Source: an uncultured Pelagibacteraceae bacterium (GTDB taxonomy: Bacteria > Pseudomonadota > Alphaproteobacteria > Pelagibacterales > Pelagibacteraceae). From it: a stretch of 38,938 nucleotides of DNA. Below the pieces are notes generated by a model. It was not told the DNA's origin. It searched no databases and worked only from the letters and a program-made list of their open reading frames with translations. The translations under genes and the position numbers were made by a program. The stretch is taken from the NCBI GenBank assembly GCA_902572475.1, contig CACGGB010000006.1, positions 1-38,938 on the forward strand, written 5' to 3'. This document shows, piece after piece, positions 18,494-25,368 of the stretch; the first letter of the stretch is position 1, and each line of letters starts with the position of its first letter.

Positions 18494-19807
18494 ATGTCTG
18501 ATAATTATAGTCTCATTATTAAAAATGGCTCCTGTTATATCGATGGTAAATTGATAAAATCTGACATTGGTTTATATGAAAATAAAATTCAAAAGATAGG
18601 GAATATAGAAGAAAATAATTCTAAAGTATACGACGCATCTGGAAAAGTAGTTTTGCCAGGAATTATAGACACTCAAGTACATTTTAGAGAACCTGGTTCT
18701 ACCGATGCGGAAGATTTAGAAAGCGGAAGTCGAGCCGCAGTACTTGGAGGCGTAACCTCTTTGTTTGAGATGCCTAATACTAACCCTCCAACAGCAAATT
18801 TAATAGAGTTTGAAAAAAAATTACAAGCTGCAAAAAATAGAATGCATACTAATTATGCATTTTATTTTGGAGCAACCCCTCAAAATACTGAACAACTTGC
18901 TCAACTTAAAAATGTTGAAGGCTGTTGTGGAGTTAAACTTTTTGCAGGATCATCGACAGGTAATCTGTTGGTGGACAAAGAAGCGGATATCGAAAAAGTG
19001 ATTTCTAGTAGTGACAGGATAGTTTCAATTCACTCTGAAGATGAAGATATTATTAGATTAAGAAAAAAATTTATCAGACAAGGAGATGTTCACTCTCACC
19101 CTGAATGGAGAAATGTAGAATGCGCGATGTCCTCAACTCGTAGAGTTGTAAAAATTGCAGAAAGATATAATAAAAAAATTCATGTCTTACATGTTACTAC
19201 TAAAGAAGAGGTCGATTTTTTAGCTATGCATAAAAAAAATGTTACTTTTGAAACAACCCCTCAACATTTAACTTTGTATGCACCAGATTGCTACAACAAA
19301 TTAGGAACTTACGCTCAAATGAACCCTCCCTTAAGATCAAAAGATCATTATGATCGTCTTTGGGTTGCTATTAAAAATAATGTTGTAGATGTACTTGGGT
19401 CAGATCACGCTCCTCACTTAAAGACAAATAAAGACAAAGAATACCCGAATACCCCCTCAGGAATGCCAGGTGTTCAAACTATTTTTCCAGTTATGATTGA
19501 TCATGTGAACAGTGGAAAACTAGAATTAAATCAACTTATAAATTTGATGTGTGAGAATCCATGCAGAATTTTTGGAATTAAAAATAAAGGTTTTATAAAA
19601 GAAGGTTTTGATGCAGATTTGACGATAGTTGATATGAATAAAGAAGTTACTATTAAAAATGAAATGATCGCTAGTAAGTGTGGATGGACTCCTTTTCATA
19701 ATTATAAAGTAAAAGGTTTCCCTGTAGGTACAATTGTAAACGGTATTTTAGTAATGTCCGAGGGAAAAATACTAGTTGAGTCTAAAGGGCAACCTTTAAA
19801 GTTTTAA
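18494..19807 (+). CDS. Dihydroorotase-like amidohydrolase
   Basis: This 437-residue metal-dependent amidohydrolase is of the dihydroorotase/allantoinase group, most like class I dihydroorotases, which cyclise carbamoyl aspartate in pyrimidine synthesis. Visible sites are VHFREPGS (62-69), FEMPNTNPPT (91-100), the expected carboxylated lysine K148 in GVKLFAGSSTGN, metal-site histidines H180 and H230/H233, and D304 in LGSDHAPH. The first metal-binding HxH motif reads Q61-V-H63, so one histidine is replaced by glutamine. Such variants may still be active or may be non-catalytic. I therefore give no pyrC symbol. It overlaps convergent prpE by 12 bp. Confidence 0.82.
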   Translation: MSDNYSLIIKNGSCYIDGKLIKSDIGLYENKIQKIGNIEENNSKVYDASGKVVLPGIIDTQVHFREPGSTDAEDLESGSRAAVLGGVTSLFEMPNTNPPTANLIEFEKKLQAAKNRMHTNYAFYFGATPQNTEQLAQLKNVEGCCGVKLFAGSSTGNLLVDKEADIEKVISSSDRIVSIHSEDEDIIRLRKKFIRQGDVHSHPEWRNVECAMSSTRRVVKIAERYNKKIHVLHVTTKEEVDFLAMHKKNVTFETTPQHLTLYAPDCYNKLGTYAQMNPPLRSKDHYDRLWVAIKNNVVDVLGSDHAPHLKTNKDKEYPNTPSGMPGVQTIFPVMIDHVNSGKLELNQLINLMCENPCRIFGIKNKGFIKEGFDADLTIVDMNKEVTIKNEMIASKCGWTPFHNYKVKGFPVGTIVNGILVMSEGKILVESKGQPLKF

Positions 19808-21694
19808 AATATTATTGTCTTTCAAGTCTTGTTTAATCTCATCTAAAATAGCAGGGTCATCTATAGTAGCTGGCATTTTATAAGGTTCATTATCTGCAAT
19901 TTTTCTAACTGTTCCTCTTAGCACCTTTCCTGATCTAGTTTTAGGTAATCTCTTGACTACAATGGCTATTTTGAATGCTGCAACAGGTCCAACTTTTTCT
20001 CTTACCATTTTTACACATTCACTAATAATTTCTTTTTTATCTTTGGTTACCCCTGCTTTAAGTGCAAGCAAACCGATAGGTATTTGACCTTTAAGTTTAT
20101 CGGCAATTCCAATCACCGCGCACTCTGCAACGTTTGTATGCTCTGCCAAAACCTCTTCAATAGCCCCAGTTGACAATCTATGGCCTGCAACATTAATTAT
20201 GTCATCTGTTCTTGACATGATCCAAACATAACCATCTTCATCTATGTGTCCCGCATCATAAGTTTGATAATATCCAGGATAAGTAGTCATGTAATTTTCC
20301 TTGTATCTTTTATCTGCTCCCCACAATGTTGGAAATGTTCCCGGAGGAAGAGGGAGTTTTACAACAATATCACCCATCTTACCTGGGCCTACTTCTTTAC
20401 CTTCAGAATTTAAAACTTTAAGATCATAACCTGGTACTGGTTTAAAAGCTGAACCATATTTTACAGGAAAATTTTCTATACCTGTGCAGCTTGATGTTAT
20501 TGCCCAACTTGTTTCAGTTTGCCACCAATGATCGATTACAGGAGAATTTGAGAGTTTTTCAAACCATTTTATTGTATCGGGGTCGGCTCTCTCTCCAGCA
20601 AGAAATAGTTTATCAAACTTACTTAAATCATATTTTTTAAAAAATTCTCCATTGGGATCCTCTTTTTTTATAGCTCTTATTGCTGTTGGAGCAGTAAAAA
20701 GAGATTTAACTTTATGTTCTGAAATTACTCTCCAAAAAACTCCTGCATCAGGAGTTCCCACAGGTTTTCCCTCAAATAAAACTGTCGTACAACCATAAAA
20801 TAACGGACCATATACTATATAGGAGTGTCCAACTATCCAACCAATATCACTAGCAGACCACCACACATCCTCTGGTTTGATATTGTAAATGTTTTTCATA
20901 GTCCATTTTAATGCAACTATATGTCCACCTATATCACGAACTATTCCTTTTGGAAGACCCGTAGTTCCTGATGTGTAAAGAATATAAGCGTAATCATTTG
21001 CATTCATTTTTTCACATTCTGCAGGCTCTACATCTTTGTTAGCATCGTCCCAGGTAATATCTATTGCAGGATTTAATTCTGCTTTATCCTTTTCTCTTTG
21101 AAAAATTATACATCTTTTAATTTTATGATTTGCTAGTTCCAATGCCTTATTTACTAAAGGTTTGTAATGAACAGTTCGTCCAGGCTCATAGCCACAAGAG
21201 GCGGTAACAAGTATTTTAGCTTTAGAGTCATCAATCCTGCTTGCTAATTCATTCGCAGCAAAGCCCCCGAAGACAACTGAGTGGATTGCACCAATTCTAC
21301 CACAGGCTAGCATAGCTACTACTGCTTCTGGAATCATAGGCATATAGATTATAACTCTGTCTCCTTTGCTTACGCCTTGTTTTTTTAAAGCTCCAGCAAA
21401 TAAAGCGACTTTTTCTTTTAGTTTGCTATAAGTTATATTCTCTTTTGAACCTGTTATGGGGCTGTCATAAATAATTGCGAGCTTTTCACCTTTACCTTGG
21501 TCAATATGTAAATCTAAAGCGTTATAACATGTGTTTGTAACACCATCTTCGAACCATTTGTAAAAAGGAGGATTTTGTGAATTTAAAATTTTTGTAGGTT
21601 TTTTATACCAAAATATATCATTAGAGACGTCTTTCCAAAAATCCTCTCGATTTGTAATAGATTTTTGGTAGATCTCCCTATATTTTTGAGTCAT
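19796..21694 (-). CDS. prpE: Propionyl-CoA synthetase-like acyl-CoA ligase
   Basis: It activates propionate (or acetate) to the CoA thioester through an acyl-adenylate. The adenylate-forming signatures are complete. YTSGTTGLPKG is the phosphate loop, WWQTETSWA the core motif, and SRTDDIINVAGHRLS the hinge, while TRSGKVLRG carries the catalytic lysine. The N-terminal layout (EIYQKSITNREDFW, LAIIYDSPITGSK) is closer to PrpE than to Acs. Substrate choice remains inferred. I chose the ATG at 21694 (632 residues, MTQKYREIY) because family members begin there; the ATG at 21715 would add seven unrelated residues. It is divergent from proteorhodopsin with 228 bp between. Confidence 0.85.
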   Translation of the reverse strand: MTQKYREIYQKSITNREDFWKDVSNDIFWYKKPTKILNSQNPPFYKWFEDGVTNTCYNALDLHIDQGKGEKLAIIYDSPITGSKENITYSKLKEKVALFAGALKKQGVSKGDRVIIYMPMIPEAVVAMLACGRIGAIHSVVFGGFAANELASRIDDSKAKILVTASCGYEPGRTVHYKPLVNKALELANHKIKRCIIFQREKDKAELNPAIDITWDDANKDVEPAECEKMNANDYAYILYTSGTTGLPKGIVRDIGGHIVALKWTMKNIYNIKPEDVWWSASDIGWIVGHSYIVYGPLFYGCTTVLFEGKPVGTPDAGVFWRVISEHKVKSLFTAPTAIRAIKKEDPNGEFFKKYDLSKFDKLFLAGERADPDTIKWFEKLSNSPVIDHWWQTETSWAITSSCTGIENFPVKYGSAFKPVPGYDLKVLNSEGKEVGPGKMGDIVVKLPLPPGTFPTLWGADKRYKENYMTTYPGYYQTYDAGHIDEDGYVWIMSRTDDIINVAGHRLSTGAIEEVLAEHTNVAECAVIGIADKLKGQIPIGLLALKAGVTKDKKEIISECVKMVREKVGPVAAFKIAIVVKRLPKTRSGKVLRGTVRKIADNEPYKMPATIDDPAILDEIKQDLKDNNILKL

Positions 21695-21857
21695 TTTTAA
21701 CACCCAGAATTTCAAACATTTTGAAGATTATTTCATAAATATCCCCAAAAAAAAATAGAAAATCCAATAAATATGCGGTTTTTTTGTAAAAAAAACACTT
21801 CACTGTAACTTTGTTTTTTACTAAGGTCCTCAACATATTATTCGGTGGTGAGCTTAT

Positions 21858-21886
21858 TTATCACTCGTCCGAGTAGTTTATATATA
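21858..21886 (+). promoter_or_regulatory. Possible proteorhodopsin promoter
   Basis: TTATCA (21858-21863) and TATATA (21881-21886) are 17 bp apart and would start transcription near 21893, leaving a leader of about 30 nt ending in a strong ribosome binding site. The match to the sigma-70 consensus is modest. The -10 box would lie inside the 18-bp palindrome. Other AT-rich options exist further upstream. Confidence 0.35.
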
Positions 21887-21891
21887 AACTA
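21863..21891. repeat. Adjacent inverted repeats ahead of proteorhodopsin
   Basis: Two inverted repeats abut here. ACTCG-TC-CGAGT spans 21863-21874, and the perfect 18-bp palindrome TAGTTTATATATAAACTA spans 21874-21891. A looser pair, GTGA (21848-21851) and TCAC (21861-21864), lies just upstream. Together they sit about 30-75 bp before the proteorhodopsin start. This could be an operator or an mRNA leader structure. No regulator is identified. Confidence 0.6.
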
Positions 21892-21910
21892 AACGAAAAC
21901 TAAACAAACG

Positions 21911-21917
21911 AGGGAGG
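21911..21917 (+). promoter_or_regulatory. Strong ribosome binding site of proteorhodopsin
   Basis: AGGGAGG lies five bases before the ATG at 21923. It is among the best Shine-Dalgarno matches in a window where many genes have weak or no such site, fitting very high translation. Confidence 0.85.
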
Positions 21918-21922
21918 TTTTC

Positions 21923-22693
21923 ATGAGAAAATTAGGTCTTTTTGCTTTAGCAGCTGTTGCCTTTTTAGGTATAACAAGCTCAGCTAACGCAGCGACTGCC
22001 ATGTTACAAACAAATGATTTCGTAGGAATATCATTCTGGCTTGTATCAATGGGAATGATTGCAACAACTGTATTTTTCTTTGCAGAAAGAGGAACTGTTG
22101 CTGCATCATGGAGAACATCTTTAACAGTAGCTGGACTTGTAACTGGTGTTGCATTCGTTCACTACATGTATATGAGAGAAGTTTGGGTGACTACAGGTGA
22201 CTCACCAACGGTATACAGATATATCGATTGGTTAATCACTGTACCACTTCAAATGATCGAATTCTATCTAATCTTGGCAGCTGTAAGAAAGGTGCCAACT
22301 TCTATATTCTGGAAGCTATTAATTGGTTCATTAGTAATGTTAATCGGTGGATACTTAGGTGAAGCTGGTTATATTCAACCATTTGTAGGTTTCGTAATTG
22401 GAATGGCTGGATGGATTTACATCTTGTTTGAAATATTCTCAGGTGAAGCTGGAACAATGGCGGCAAAAGCTGGTAACAAAGCTATGTCTACAGCATTCAG
22501 CGCTATGAGAATAATCGTAACTATTGGTTGGGCGATTTATCCATTAGGATATATTTTCGGTTACCTAACTGGTGGTGTTGATGCAAATGCTTTAAACGTA
22601 ATATACAATTTAGCTGACTTTGTTAACAAGATCGCTTTTGGTCTAGTTATATGGGCAGCAGCAATGCAAAACACAAGATTATCATCTAGATAG
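21923..22693 (+). CDS. Proteorhodopsin, blue-absorbing type
   Basis: This is a light-driven proton pump of the inner membrane: seven helices binding retinal. The 256 residues start with a signal peptide likely cut after SANA (residue 23). R99-Y-I-D102-W starts helix C. D102 is the Schiff-base counterion (D97 in the reference green proteorhodopsin), T106 the middle residue and E113 the proton donor (E108), giving the DTE pump motif. H80 matches the H75 that tunes the counterion pKa. K236 in DFVNK binds retinal (K231), with D232 matching D227. Position 110, equal to tuning residue 105, is glutamine, which predicts blue (about 490 nm) absorption. It is probably monocistronic, because a hairpin terminator follows. 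No retinal synthesis gene is nearby. Confidence 0.98.
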   Translation: MRKLGLFALAAVAFLGITSSANAATAMLQTNDFVGISFWLVSMGMIATTVFFFAERGTVAASWRTSLTVAGLVTGVAFVHYMYMREVWVTTGDSPTVYRYIDWLITVPLQMIEFYLILAAVRKVPTSIFWKLLIGSLVMLIGGYLGEAGYIQPFVGFVIGMAGWIYILFEIFSGEAGTMAAKAGNKAMSTAFSAMRIIVTIGWAIYPLGYIFGYLTGGVDANALNVIYNLADFVNKIAFGLVIWAAAMQNTRLSSR

Positions 22694-22708
22694 TAGATAA
22701 TTTACTTT

Positions 22709-22749
22709 AAAAAGGGCGAGTACATTTTGTGTACTTGCCCTTTTTTTTT
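22709..22749 (+). terminator. Rho-independent terminator after proteorhodopsin
   Basis: The 11-bp stem GGGCGAGTACA (22714-22724) pairs with TGTACTTGCCC (22730-22740) with one G-T wobble and a five-base loop. Flanking A's (22709-22713) face a run of nine T's (22741-22749). It is the clearest intrinsic terminator in the window, starting about 20 bp past the stop codon. Confidence 0.95.
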
Positions 22750-22769
22750 AGATACTTATATTAAATATC

Positions 22770-22904
22770 ATGGAAATATCAAAACCATATAAAGGAAAAG
22801 GAAAAAGAAAAATAAAAAAAATGCCTTTCACAGTTAAAGGGTATATTTTGTATTATGCTTTTTTTTGGGTCGTAATAATTTCAATTTATTTAGCTTACTA
22901 TTAG
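22770..22904 (+). CDS. Possible 44-residue basic single-span membrane protein
   Basis: Between the proteorhodopsin terminator and ferredoxin, an ATG opens 44 codons ending in TAG at 22902. The N-terminal half is strongly basic (KPYKGKGKRKIKK, residues 5-17). The C-terminal half is one aromatic-rich hydrophobic helix (GYILYYAFFWVVIISIYLAY, residues 24-43). This layout fits a tail-anchored inner-membrane peptide with a positively charged cytoplasmic face. The stop is 13 bp before the ferredoxin start, so they may be co-transcribed. No good Shine-Dalgarno precedes the ATG; the hairpin terminator lies about 20 bp upstream. I do not recognise a family. The regular charge and hydrophobicity pattern argues for a real gene. 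Confidence 0.55.
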   Translation: MEISKPYKGKGKRKIKKMPFTVKGYILYYAFFWVVIISIYLAYY

Positions 22905-22917
22905 GAAAATTATATTT

Positions 22918-23238
22918 GTGGCAAAAATAACTTACAAAGATCATGAAGGAGGTTCAAAGACTATTGAAGTTGAAAATGGTCTTTCAGTTATGGAGGGAGC
23001 AATTCAAAAAGATGTGCCAGGAATAGACGCTGATTGTGGAGGATCAATGGCTTGTGCTACTTGCCATGTTTATGTCGAAGAAAAATGGTTAGATAAACTT
23101 CCAAAAGCAGAAGATGCAGAAGTCGACATGATTGATATGGCATATGAACCAAAAAAAAATAGTAGGCTAAGCTGTCAATTAATTGTTTCTGATGAATTAG
23201 ATGGTTTAACTGTCACCACACCAGCAAAACAGAATTAA
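22918..23238 (+). CDS. 2Fe-2S ferredoxin, adrenodoxin type
   Basis: It is a small soluble one-electron carrier. The 106 residues contain the vertebrate/bacterial adrenodoxin-type cluster pattern: C40, C46 and C49 in DCGGSMACATCH, and C86 in LSCQL. Translation probably starts at the GTG at 22918 (MAKITYKDHEGG), with AGGAAA upstream. The stop overlaps the following reductase start by one base (TAATG), making the pair a likely electron-transfer couple. In SAR11-like genomes this pair is found next to proteorhodopsin (recalled). Partners such as P450s or Fe-S assembly enzymes are possible but not visible here. Confidence 0.95.
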   Translation: MAKITYKDHEGGSKTIEVENGLSVMEGAIQKDVPGIDADCGGSMACATCHVYVEEKWLDKLPKAEDAEVDMIDMAYEPKKNSRLSCQLIVSDELDGLTVTTPAKQN

Positions 23239-24251
23239 TGAAAAAAACCGATGTAATTATAATTGGAGCCGGCCCCGTGGGATTATTTGCAGTACATCAG
23301 CTTGGTATAAAAGGACTTAAATCAGTTGTAATTGATAATTTAGATAAGGTAGGAGGTCAATGTATCGAGCTTTATCCCGACAAACCTATCTACGACATAC
23401 CAGCGGTCCCAGAGTGTACTGGAGAAGAGCTTACTAAAAAATTATTAGATCAAATAAAACCTTTCAAAAGTGAATTTTTTTTAGGTGAAAGAGTTGATGA
23501 AGTTAAAGAAGATATACAGAACTGGATAATTAAAACTAACAAAAATAATCAATTTACAGCACCAAATATAATTATTGCTGGAGGAGTCGGATCATTTGAG
23601 CCACGAAAACTTTCTGTTAAAGAGGCAGAAAAATATGAGGATAAATCAATATTCTACGCCATAAAAAATAAAGAAAAGCTTAAAAATAAAAATATTTCAA
23701 TTTTTGGAGGCGGTGACTCTGCTTTAGATTGGGCTTTAGAATTATCTAAATTTTCAAAAATAAATTTAATTCATAGAAGAAATGAATTCAGAGGCGCCCC
23801 GCATACATTAAGTGAAATTCAAAAACTTGAAAAAGAAGGCAAGATATCAATAAAAACTCCTTGTCAATTAGAATCCATTGAGGGAGATAAAGATGTAAAA
23901 TCAATAAGTATTAAATTTGATGATGGAAAAATTGAAGAAATTAAAACTGATATTATTTTAAGTTTTTTTGGATTAGTCATGAAACTAGGTCCAATAGCTG
24001 AATGGGGTTTAAACATGAGTAAAAAAACAATTGAGGTAAATTCAGAAAATTTCGAAACTAATAAAAAAGGCATATTTGCCGTTGGAGATATTTGTAGTTA
24101 TCCTGGTAAACTTAAATTAATTCTTTCAGGTTTTCACGAGGTAGCTCTAGCATCTGTTGAATGTTTTAAAAGAGCAAGACCTAATGAAAAATATAGATTC
24201 GAGTTTACTACCTCCTCTAAAGCTATACAGCAAAGACTTGGAAAAAAATGA
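23238..24251 (+). CDS. Ferredoxin-NADP reductase, type 2 (thioredoxin reductase-like fold)
   Basis: It is an FAD flavoprotein moving electrons between NADPH and ferredoxin. The 337 residues show the FAD-binding GAGPVG (10-15), the family segment KVGGQCIELYPDKPIYDIP (38-56), the NADPH-binding FGGGDSALDWALEL, HRRNEFRGAP and a C-terminal GIFAVGDICSYPGK. Such genes are often labelled trxB, but there is no redox-active CxxC between the domains: the relevant segment has the single cysteine C42. This matches Bacillus YumC/Chlorobium-type FNR. Overlap with the ferredoxin gene supports that partner. Its end overlaps the GST start by four bases (ATGA). Confidence 0.9.
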   Translation: MKKTDVIIIGAGPVGLFAVHQLGIKGLKSVVIDNLDKVGGQCIELYPDKPIYDIPAVPECTGEELTKKLLDQIKPFKSEFFLGERVDEVKEDIQNWIIKTNKNNQFTAPNIIIAGGVGSFEPRKLSVKEAEKYEDKSIFYAIKNKEKLKNKNISIFGGGDSALDWALELSKFSKINLIHRRNEFRGAPHTLSEIQKLEKEGKISIKTPCQLESIEGDKDVKSISIKFDDGKIEEIKTDIILSFFGLVMKLGPIAEWGLNMSKKTIEVNSENFETNKKGIFAVGDICSYPGKLKLILSGFHEVALASVECFKRARPNEKYRFEFTTSSKAIQQRLGKK

Positions 24252-24874
24252 TCGAGTTGCTTACCGCAAATACTCCAAATGGTAAGAAAATTTCAATCAT
24301 GCTTGAAGAGATCAAATTTGATTTTAAAGTTACAAAAATAAATATTAATAAAAACGAGCAATTTAAGCCTAAATTTAAAAAAATAAGCCCCTTTAGCAAA
24401 ATACCAGTTATCATCGACCATAGTAATAACCTCAGCATTTTCGAGTCAGGTGCGATTCTAATTTATTTGGGTGAAAAAAGCGGAAAGTTTTACAATAAAG
24501 ATGAAAGAATAGTTATAAATCAATGGTTGATGGGACAGGTGGGTTATGTAGGCCCTATGCTTGGACAACATCATCAGTTTCATCACTACAATCCAGGAAA
24601 AAGTGAATTTGGAGAAAATAGATATTTCAAAATTTCAGAGAGAATTTATAAAGAACTTGATGAAAGATTAGCTATTTCAAATTTTCTCACTGGAAAAAAC
24701 TACTCAATAGCTGATATAGCTACTTTTCCTTGGATTGCTCGACATGAGTGGCATGATATTGGTTTAAAAAAATTTAAACACTTATCTAGATGGTACAAAG
24801 AAATTTCAAAACGAGATGCAGTAATTAAAGGGTATGATTTATTAAAAAAAGGTGAGGAAATTCCTAAAGTTTAG
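24248..24874 (+). CDS. Glutathione S-transferase, YfcG/YghU-like
   Basis: This 208-residue protein has an N-terminal thioredoxin-fold GST domain. It contains TANTPNGKKISIMLEE near the start, the TPNG loop typical of the nu-class (YfcG/YghU), KIPVI with the conserved cis-proline, and FESGAILIYL (glutathione binding). An all-helical C-terminal domain contains YSIADIATFPWIA, the N-capping motif. Nu-class members act mainly as disulfide-bond oxidoreductases or glutathione-dependent peroxidases. Its start overlaps the reductase stop (ATGA), so it belongs to the ferredoxin-FNR unit. A role in redox defence is inferred. It overlaps convergent dksA-like by four bases. Confidence 0.88.
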   Translation: MIELLTANTPNGKKISIMLEEIKFDFKVTKININKNEQFKPKFKKISPFSKIPVIIDHSNNLSIFESGAILIYLGEKSGKFYNKDERIVINQWLMGQVGYVGPMLGQHHQFHHYNPGKSEFGENRYFKISERIYKELDERLAISNFLTGKNYSIADIATFPWIARHEWHDIGLKKFKHLSRWYKEISKRDAVIKGYDLLKKGEEIPKV

Positions 24875-25296
24875 TCATCAATAAAAATTTTCTCGTCTCT
24901 TTCATGTCTTTCTTGTGCTTCTATTGATAGTGTAGCAACTGGTCTAGCCATTAGTCTCTTAAGACCAATCGGCTCTCCCGTTTCCTCACAGAAACCATAG
25001 GTTCCATCTTTAATTCTTTGCAAAGCAGAGTTAATTTTAGAGATTAATTTTCTGCTTCTATTTAATGCTTTCATTTCAACAGATTTATCTGTGTAAGACG
25101 AAGCTTGATCAACAATATCTGCTGAAGAAACATTATCGTCTGATGAATTAAGTATATTGCCAAGATTATTTGCTTTAATAATTTCTTTTTTCCAATTTAG
25201 AAGTTCCTCAGTGAAAAATTTTTTATGCTTAGCACACATATATTTTTCTTTAGAGTTAGGCGTATATTTTTTCTTAGAAACAGTTTTTTTTATCAT
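24871..25296 (-). CDS. dksA: DksA/TraR-family RNA polymerase-binding regulator
   Basis: DksA inserts a coiled coil into the RNA polymerase secondary channel and acts with ppGpp on stable-RNA and amino-acid promoters. The 141 residues include a coiled-coil tip with D60-I-V-D63-Q-A65, matching the functional DxxDxA motif. The C-terminal zinc-finger-like segment is GFCEETGEPIGLKRL and ends in RPVATLSIEAQERHER. Only C103 of the four usual zinc cysteines remains, so this is a low-cysteine form that probably does not bind zinc. The gene is convergent with the GST and divergent from the GT39-like gene with 72 bp between. Confidence 0.88.
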   Translation of the reverse strand: MIKKTVSKKKYTPNSKEKYMCAKHKKFFTEELLNWKKEIIKANNLGNILNSSDDNVSSADIVDQASSYTDKSVEMKALNRSRKLISKINSALQRIKDGTYGFCEETGEPIGLKRLMARPVATLSIEAQERHERDEKIFIDD

Positions 25297-25368
25297 TTAA
25301 CGAATTTGGGGAGTATATGTTTGATTTTTGTCGTGTCAATAGCTTATAAATTGTAATAATTATGATAA

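Noticed and set aside
21695-21715. prpE start seven codons upstream at 21715
   Set aside because: The extra residues are unrelated to the family N-terminus, which begins near MTQKYREIY.
23238-24251. Annotation as thioredoxin reductase (trxB)
   Set aside because: No CxxC active site is present; the VGGQCIELYP segment and single cysteine fit type-2 ferredoxin-NADP reductase.
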